Shown here: positions 59,770 through 64,000 of the stretch, piece after piece | Numbering within the stretch: the stretch's first letter is position 1 | Layout of the letters: each line of letters begins with the position of its first letter | From: an uncultured Sutterella sp. | GTDB taxonomy: Bacteria > Pseudomonadota > Gammaproteobacteria > Burkholderiales > Burkholderiaceae_F | Assembly: GCA_902463725.1 (NCBI GenBank) | Contig: CABQGK010000001.1 | Coordinates: forward strand, 1-64,000 | Direction of reading: 5' to 3' | DNA: 64,000 nucleotides | The notes under the pieces: model-generated | The model's input: only the letters and a program-made list of their open reading frames with translations | Database searches by the model: none | Told to the model about the DNA's origin: nothing | Position numbers and translations under genes: made by a program

Positions 59770-61531
59770 GGAGTGCTCTCCTTCTGAGATGCTCGTTTAT
59801 GCGTGCTTTCGCGTGCACGGCGAATGATCTCAATGAAAGCGCTCTCCATCGTAGGATCGGGCTCGTTCGCTGTCGCAGTGCTGAGGCGCACTTCTTCTGG
59901 GGAACCTAGGACAAGTACACGACCTCGATCTTGAATCAGGAAGCGATCACAGTAGTGGGCTTCCTCCATGTAGTGCGTGGTGACGACGGTGGTGACGCCC
60001 TGCGCAGAGAGCGCGACGATACGCCGCCAAAACGCCCGCCTTGAGGCGATATCTGCGCCCGAGGTGGCCTCGTCCAAAAAGAGAATATCTGGCTCATGCA
60101 GCAAGGCTGCGGCAAAGGAGAGATCGCGCCGCACGCCCATCGCCAAGCACGCAGCTCGAACGCGTCGAGCGCTTCTTCAATGCGCTTTCGTAGTTGCGGG
60201 CGAGTAAGCCCATAACCCGCACCAAAATAGGCGAGATTTTGTTCGACGGTGAGTTTTTCATAGAGCGAAAATTTTTGTGCCACATAGCCGATTCGCGCAC
60301 GAATGCCAGCTTTGGCACTCGCAAGTGCTACGCCGAGCACTTCAATCGTGCCAGCGCTAGGCGCGGAAAGCGCGCAGAGCATACGGAAGGTGGTAGTTTT
60401 GCCAGCCCCATTGGGGCCGAGCAAACCGAAGATTTCCCCAGGGCGCACTGAAAAACTTGTGTCAGCAACGGCGGTAAAGTCTCCGAAGTTTTTCCGAATA
60501 TGAGAGACGCGAATCACCGCGTCCGTCGAGGCGCTGTGCGACTGCACGAGCGTGCGTGCAGGTTGCGCCATCTCAGCAGCCGTGCTCGCCATGACGACGT
60601 CGTCCATCGTGGGGGCGCGACGCCCCACAGCCACACCCGTGATGCCGCGCTCAGCGAGCGCTTCGCCAATGGCGGTCACGTCGGAGCGCGTTGCCGTAAG
60701 TACATGAATACCACCAGCTTCGGGTGTGACGTCCAAAAAGAGCGCTTCTGCGCCTTTTTCTGCTTGAACCTCTCCAATGAGTCGATGTAAAAGGCGCCGC
60801 GCGTCCCAGCGAGGTCCCGCCGTGATAGAAAAGGTTCGCTCGGTAAGGGGAGCGAGTAAGGCGGCTGGTTTGTCAGCAACCACAATGCGCCCCGCTTGCA
60901 TGAGCACGACCAAGTCGGCATGCATCGCCTCCGAGAGGTTTGAGCTCGTCATGATGGTGCGCATGCCGGTGCTAGCGGCACGGGTGGCGAGAATCGAAAG
61001 GAGCTCCTGACGTGAGAGCGGATCCACGCCCACAGTCGGCTCATCGAGCAGTAGCACCTCAGGGGTGCTTAGCAACGTGGCACAGAGACCAAGTTTTTGC
61101 TTCATCCCGCCCGAGAGTGCGCCCGCTAAACGCGTCTCAAAGCCTGCGAGTCCTGTGAGTTGGAGGAGTTCGGCTTGAAGAGGGCGTGCTACGGTATCGG
61201 GGACACCTTTGAGCGTCGCGAAGGTTTCGAGATTTTCCTCTACGGTGAGGTCCTCATAGAGCCCAAAGCGCTGTGGCATAAACCCCGTGCGTGCGGGTAA
61301 CGTTTGATCGTTGGGCGACAGCCCTAGCAGCGTCGCCTCCCCCTCATCGAGGCGCATGAGCCCAGCCAGCACTCGCATCAGCGTGGATTTACCTGCGCCG
61401 TCCGGCCCCACAATGACGGTAAAGTGTGCCGACTCAGGAATCGTGAGCGTAATGTGCGAGAGCGCTTCAAAGGCTCGACCATCGGGCCCTCGGAAACGCT
61501 TTACGGCATCTCGGAGCGCTGCGGTAGTCAT
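59766..61531 (-). pseudogene. Fused two-NBD ABC exporter ATPase (YbhF/RbbA-like), frameshifted in NBD2
   Basis: This would power the exporter. NBD1 is intact (GPDGAGKSTLM, LSGGMKQKLGL, VLLLDEPTVGVDP). NBD2 begins well (LLGPNGAGKTTTFRM) but after LDAFELRA (about 60150) the frame is lost and reads out of frame to a stop at 59936. The correct frame resumes as LAMGVRRDLSFAAALLHEPD and then ILFLDEATSGAD, running to 59766. Compared with family members, a handful of residues before the LxxGxxxR signature equivalent are missing, so a small deletion with net frame change is the simplest explanation. The first frame is 531 codons from 61531. A sequencing error cannot be excluded. NBD1 alone may still be made. 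Confidence 0.8.
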
Positions 61532-62511
61532 TGCGGCGCTAGCAGCACCGTGACGGGCTGCCCCTGACGGAGTTTATGCTCGGGGTCATCGACCTCAACC
61601 TTAAATTCATAAACAAGCGCCGTGCGCAATTCTTCGGTCTGCACGCTCTTGGGGGTGAATTCTGCCGTATCGCTAATAAAACTAATCCGCCCAGTGAGAG
61701 GTGCCGTGGTATCGGTGCGCACGGTGACGATCTGTCCTTCGTGCACTTCGTTGAGCCGAGCCTCGGTAAGGTAGGCCCGTACCCACTTCGGGTTGTCCAT
61801 CGAGAGACGATAGACTGTACGTGAGGCGCTTGCCATATCGCCGGGCTCCGCAAGACGGGAGCGCACCAGCGCATCGGTCGGTGCACGCAGTACGCTCGAG
61901 ACATCAATACTGTGGCGCAGCGCGGCGAGTTGTGCTCGCGCAGCGTCGAGTGCTGCAGCGGCGGCTGCTACCTCCTGAGGGCGTGAGCCTGCGTGTAGCT
62001 TTTCCAGTGTGGCGCGCAGGGCGGCAGCCTTGGCTTGGGCGGCTAAGAGATTTTGGTGGGCCTGATCGCGCAGTTGCGCGGAGCCAGCCTTGGCTTGCCA
62101 AAGCGCATTTTGCCGTCTGTCGGTGAGTTCAGCCAAGCTGAGCGCAGCTTCTGCGGCACGCAATTCAGCTTCAGCTGCGGCGATGTCTTCGCGCCGAGCG
62201 CCTTCTTTAACGAGTGAGAGTGAGGCTTCTAAGCGCTTAATCTCTGCGCTCACGCGCGAGGCATCAATTTCTAGCGCTTGGGTATCAAGTATCCCAAGCA
62301 CATCCCCCGCCTTTACCCGTTCGCCTTCCTCTCGGGTAAGTGTGACGATACGAGCGCTTCGCTCAAAAGCGAGCGCGACACTGCGTGTATCTACAAAGCC
62401 CCAAGCACGCGGCGCTTGGTTGACATCTTGTTTGTCTTTAAGAAGTACGTACAGACCTGCGGCAACAGCGGCCAGTAGGCACAGTACGATGATGGGACGT
62501 TTTTTATCCAT
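61528..62511 (-). CDS. HlyD-family periplasmic adaptor of the ABC exporter (YbhG-like)
   Basis: This 327-residue membrane-fusion protein links the inner-membrane ABC pump to the envelope. It has an N-terminal anchor (about 5-23), a biotinyl-lipoyl-like half (WGFVDTRSVALAFERSARIV), a long alpha-helical coiled-coil hairpin (about 75-205) and a C-terminal beta domain with YRLSMDNPKWVRAYLTEARL. The ATG at 62511 has AGGTGA upstream; a GTG at 62520 is in frame. Its stop overlaps the ATPase start. It is the first gene of the operon. Confidence 0.92.
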   Translation of the reverse strand: MDKKRPIIVLCLLAAVAAGLYVLLKDKQDVNQAPRAWGFVDTRSVALAFERSARIVTLTREEGERVKAGDVLGILDTQALEIDASRVSAEIKRLEASLSLVKEGARREDIAAAEAELRAAEAALSLAELTDRRQNALWQAKAGSAQLRDQAHQNLLAAQAKAAALRATLEKLHAGSRPQEVAAAAAALDAARAQLAALRHSIDVSSVLRAPTDALVRSRLAEPGDMASASRTVYRLSMDNPKWVRAYLTEARLNEVHEGQIVTVRTDTTAPLTGRISFISDTAEFTPKSVQTEELRTALVYEFKVEVDDPEHKLRQGQPVTVLLAPQ

Positions 62512-62541
62512 GGCGCTCACCTCGTTGTCTTGGGGCGTCTG

Positions 62542-63159
62542 TTAAAAGAGTTTCTGCTCGGTGCGAGGTTTGAAGAACGCAAAAATCACGAGTGCCGTGA
62601 GTGCCCCCAGCGTATCCGCAAGCATGTCCTTTTGCGCGTCCCATGGATCGCCCTGAGAACCCAAAAAGGCGGCGCCCGCATCGCCACCCTCGATGACAGC
62701 GTATTGCCACTCGATGATTTCATAGGCCGCTGCAATACTCATGACCGCGAGCAAACCAAAAATGGCTGCGATAAACGTATTGGCCCAACGCTTACGAGCG
62801 AGAAGCTCGGCAATTGGGAAGCTGTAAAAACCAATCGCATAGTGCGCAACACGGTCGAAGTGGTTGCGTCCTTCACCGAGCCAAGGCGCAAGAAGGTGGC
62901 TTCCCCAGTCAAAGGGGACGTGTTCAAAGGTGTAGTGTGCACCCACTGTGTGCAGGATGAGCCATACGCTCATGAGCACGTAGGCCGTGGTACTAAAGCG
63001 GAACTTGAGTCTGGTGAGCACGAGTAGCAAAAAAATGCTAGCGACAGGGATAATTTCTGCGTACCATACCGCACGTGATACGGGTGATAGGCCAGACCAG
63101 ATAATGAGTGCCGTGATGAGAAGCGCAAGTAGCGCGGGAACGATGTTGCGAGCCTGCAT
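62542..63159 (-). CDS. DUF2238 (YjdF-like) integral membrane protein
   Basis: This 205-residue inner-membrane protein has about six hydrophobic segments. HTVGAHYTFEHVPFDWG, NHFDRVAHYAIGF and AAYEIIEWQYAVIEG, then FLGSQGDPWDAQKDMLADTLGA written in two conserved blocks, match the DUF2238/YjdF family. Conserved His, Asp and Glu in membrane-proximal positions hint at an enzyme, but no function is known. It lies 30 bp upstream of the exporter operon and may be co-transcribed. Confidence 0.9.
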   Translation of the reverse strand: MQARNIVPALLALLITALIIWSGLSPVSRAVWYAEIIPVASIFLLLVLTRLKFRFSTTAYVLMSVWLILHTVGAHYTFEHVPFDWGSHLLAPWLGEGRNHFDRVAHYAIGFYSFPIAELLARKRWANTFIAAIFGLLAVMSIAAAYEIIEWQYAVIEGGDAGAAFLGSQGDPWDAQKDMLADTLGALTALVIFAFFKPRTEQKLF

Positions 63160-63205
63160 GGTGTGTCAATTGGGCAAAGCCCTGCGAGTGGCTGATTGAT
63201 TAATG

Positions 63206-63412
63206 CTAGCGCGGTTTTTTAGGTTTGTCTTCTTGGCGTGCAGCGCGGGCGGCGCGCCTGTTGCGCCAAGCGGCAACGATGCGCATGATGAGTAGCTTTT
63301 TGATGAGCGGCCAGAGCCGCATAAAGCCTCGAAAGGCGAAGAGCAGCGAGCGCAGTAGCGCTACAAATAGGAGCGGAACGCGCACGAGCAACATCAGAGC
63401 ACGAGTGATCAT
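63206..63412 (-). CDS. Small basic membrane protein of unknown function
   Basis: This 68-residue product has a hydrophobic N-terminal half (MITRALMLLVRVPLLFVALL to about residue 45) and a strongly basic tail rich in Arg, Lys and Ala. I do not recognise a family. It lies between the PBP1C gene and the DUF2238 gene on the same strand, and spacing fits an operon. It could be spurious, but its position fills an otherwise empty 300-bp gap. Confidence 0.45.
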   Translation of the reverse strand: MITRALMLLVRVPLLFVALLRSLLFAFRGFMRLWPLIKKLLIMRIVAAWRNRRAARAARQEDKPKKPR

Positions 63413-63475
63413 GATAGTGAGAACGTCACTGGCGGCAGGCGCGTAGCGGCTACTGCCAGTGTGAAGGTGAGTGCA

Positions 63476-64000
63476 CTACGGACGCTTGACGGTGACATTA
63501 ACCAAGCTTGTTCGTCCGGCATCATCGGTGACCGTCAGTTTATGCGCGCCAATTCCGAGCTTGCTGGCGAGCACCTCGCCAGGGCGCGTTTGACCGAGGT
63601 AGGTTCGCCCATCATACCAGTACAGCGCTTCGATACCACGGCTAGCAGAGGCATTGAGTGCAACGCTTGCTTCGTCCTCACTTGCGGTGCCTGCGTAAAA
63701 GAGCGCGTTTTGCGCGGGCGAGAGGATTTGGGGAGCAGCCGCTGCAAGCGCGCCTTGCGTGCAAGCACTACTCCAGGCGGGAAGCGTCCCAAGTTTGCGT
63801 CCTGATGCAGCGGCAAGCGCCGTTAAGTGCGTGGGCCAGCTCTCAGCGTAGCGCGGTGTGCCCGCCCCAGGCGTACAGACCCTCAGACCCGTGGTCGGAT
63901 CCACCATGACCTTTTTGAGCCAAGGACTTTGGGAAATGGGACTCTTCCCAGGGATGAACCACGCTTTAGTGGGGTTGGTGCAACGCGCAACGCCGTCACT
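63476..64000 (-). CDS. pbpC: Penicillin-binding protein 1C, C-terminal part (runs off window)
   Basis: The open frame enters from beyond 64000. It reads CTNPTKAWFIPGKSPISQSP then WLKKVMVDPTTGLRVC, the conserved segment after the transpeptidase domain of PBP1C. It continues into the BiPBP_C domain (PQILSPAQNALFYAG, and YWYDGRTYLGQTRPGE near the end). PBP1C is a class A peptidoglycan glycosyltransferase/transpeptidase homologue. Only about 175 C-terminal residues are visible; the catalytic domains lie outside the window. An ATG at 63907 is internal, not the start. Confidence 0.88.
   Translation of the reverse strand, partial: SDGVARCTNPTKAWFIPGKSPISQSPWLKKVMVDPTTGLRVCTPGAGTPRYAESWPTHLTALAAASGRKLGTLPAWSSACTQGALAAAAPQILSPAQNALFYAGTASEDEASVALNASASRGIEALYWYDGRTYLGQTRPGEVLASKLGIGAHKLTVTDDAGRTSLVNVTVKRP

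Noticed and set aside
59766..60146. Separate small ABC ATPase gene
   Set aside because: It begins in the middle of an NBD and lacks a Walker A; it is the frame-shifted tail of the fused ATPase.
1..64000. CRISPR arrays, intact prophage, intact insertion sequences, rRNA genes
   Set aside because: No regularly spaced repeats, transposase genes with terminal repeats, phage structural genes or rRNA sequences were seen on reading through the window.

Overview
This window looks like a chromosomal stretch of a betaproteobacterium, most likely Burkholderiales and possibly a gut Sutterellaceae-like organism. The evidence is gene order and family content: fimV-truA-accD-folC-SPOR-cvpA-purF, bamD divergent from rluD-pgeF, psd-pssA, a betaproteobacterial-type malate dehydrogenase and a FimV-like protein. 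The genus is an inference; no rRNA gene is present. The sequence is gene-dense, moderately GC-rich and mostly housekeeping or transport in character.

Layout. 1-3700: NAD(P)HX repair enzyme, an FAD oxidoreductase and a NUDIX hydrolase. 3760-5530: tRNA-Gly(UCC) and tRNA-Ser(GCU) bracket about 1.1 kb of AT-richer, decayed mobile DNA, with an orphan VbhA-type antitoxin, a frameshifted Fic toxin remnant, a frameshifted integrase N-terminus, a possible short terminated RNA and a palindromic repeat cluster. 5530-10415: a complete BMP-family nucleoside ABC importer (ATPase, two permeases, lipoprotein) ending in a terminator. 10560-25250: YbaL-type antiporter, RmuC, sodium:alanine symporter, PIN protein, Mdh, NfsB-like nitroreductase, a coiled-coil exported protein, a YoaA/DinG-type helicase, AzlCD and RlmD. 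25250-30890: four consecutive paralogous NSS sodium-coupled transporters on one strand.

31100-40120: SIMPL protein, Psd and PssA, FAH-family hydrolase, MltB, a histone-deacetylase-like enzyme translationally coupled to a UMF1-type MFS protein, a DUF4272-like protein and a LysE exporter. 40340-44500: BamD/RluD with overlapping divergent start codons, PgeF and RimO. 44550-46180: a ZTP (pfl) riboswitch with a built-in terminator directly ahead of an OFA-family MFS transporter; I consider this the most informative regulatory element in the window. 46360-57490: FimV, TruA, AccD, FolC, SPOR protein, CvpA, PurF, a VirK/YbjX protein and a rhodanese. The trp genes that many relatives carry between truA and accD are absent, and a terminator sits there instead. 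57500-64000: a YbhGFSR-type ABC exporter whose fused ATPase is frameshifted in its second nucleotide-binding half, a DUF2238 membrane protein, a small basic membrane protein and the C-terminus of a PBP1C.

Functionally the window is dominated by nutrient import (nucleosides, amino acids, probably formate/oxalate-type anions) and one-carbon/purine metabolism (FolC, PurF and a ZTP-controlled transporter). No CRISPR array, intact phage or intact insertion sequence was seen.
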